DNA from: Lathyrus oleraceus
Lineage: Eukaryota > Streptophyta > Magnoliopsida > Fabales > Fabaceae
DNA: 64,000 nt
Reading direction: 5' to 3'
Assembly (NCBI RefSeq): GCF_024323335.1
Contig: NC_066579.1
Location: forward strand, 245,327,575 to 245,391,574
Position 1 is the stretch's first letter. The DNA is not shown here. Below are more notes on the stretch, generated by a model, which was not told the DNA's origin, searched no databases, and worked only from the letters and a program-made list of their open reading frames with translations.

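Overview
The window is plant nuclear DNA, from a eudicot and probably a papilionoid legume. The reasons are split genes with AT-rich introns, Ty1/copia and TRIM retrotransposons, Stowaway and hAT MITEs, and Mutator-like elements carrying plant-mobile-domain (PMD) genes. No database search was possible, so species is not assigned.

One host gene fills almost the whole window on the minus strand: a VPS13-type bridge-like lipid-transfer protein, most like the plant form of about 3,500 aa (Arabidopsis SHRUBBY class). I could place 37 exons between 64000 (5' edge, gene continues beyond the window) and the stop codon at 2094-2096. Reading frame is continuous through every junction and gives about 3,168 aa in the window. 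Only about 9.5 kb of about 62 kb is coding. All introns are GT-AG except one apparent GC-AG intron (25624-25701). An AC-rich microsatellite (1-895) lies downstream of the gene.

The rest is mainly intronic mobile DNA. (1) Intron 7016-19920 holds an old copia element H (7095-14664, TSD attaa) containing two related broken copia elements, E1 (minus) and E2 (plus), followed by the younger copia E3 (14713-19496, TSD tcatt). (2) Intron 41113-51280 holds copia E4 (41851-49068), itself broken by a PMD-carrying MULE (43227-44553, 9-bp TSD) and a hAT-type element (45955-46861, 8-bp TSD). It is followed by a TRIM (49186-49777) inserted in a directly repeated LTR-like unit. (3) Intron 51409-61805 holds a multi-level nest: a TRIM (52908-60643, TSD tatat) contains a PMD-carrying MULE (53179-60381, TSD tgaagtgtg), which contains copia E5 (53271-57153, TSD ataat) and a Stowaway MITE (58504-58737). 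Smaller introns carry further TRIMs (one intact, 29842-30373, TSD gtttt), solo LTRs, hAT, MULE and Stowaway MITEs, and local duplications.

The VPS13 frame is uninterrupted even though transposons account for most of the gene length, so these insertions look tolerated by splicing. The transposon genes are all broken to some degree. The least described items are the two PMD-carrying MULEs with arrays of short CCGG-centred palindromes near their ends, and a small duplicated antisense reading frame in the larger one.
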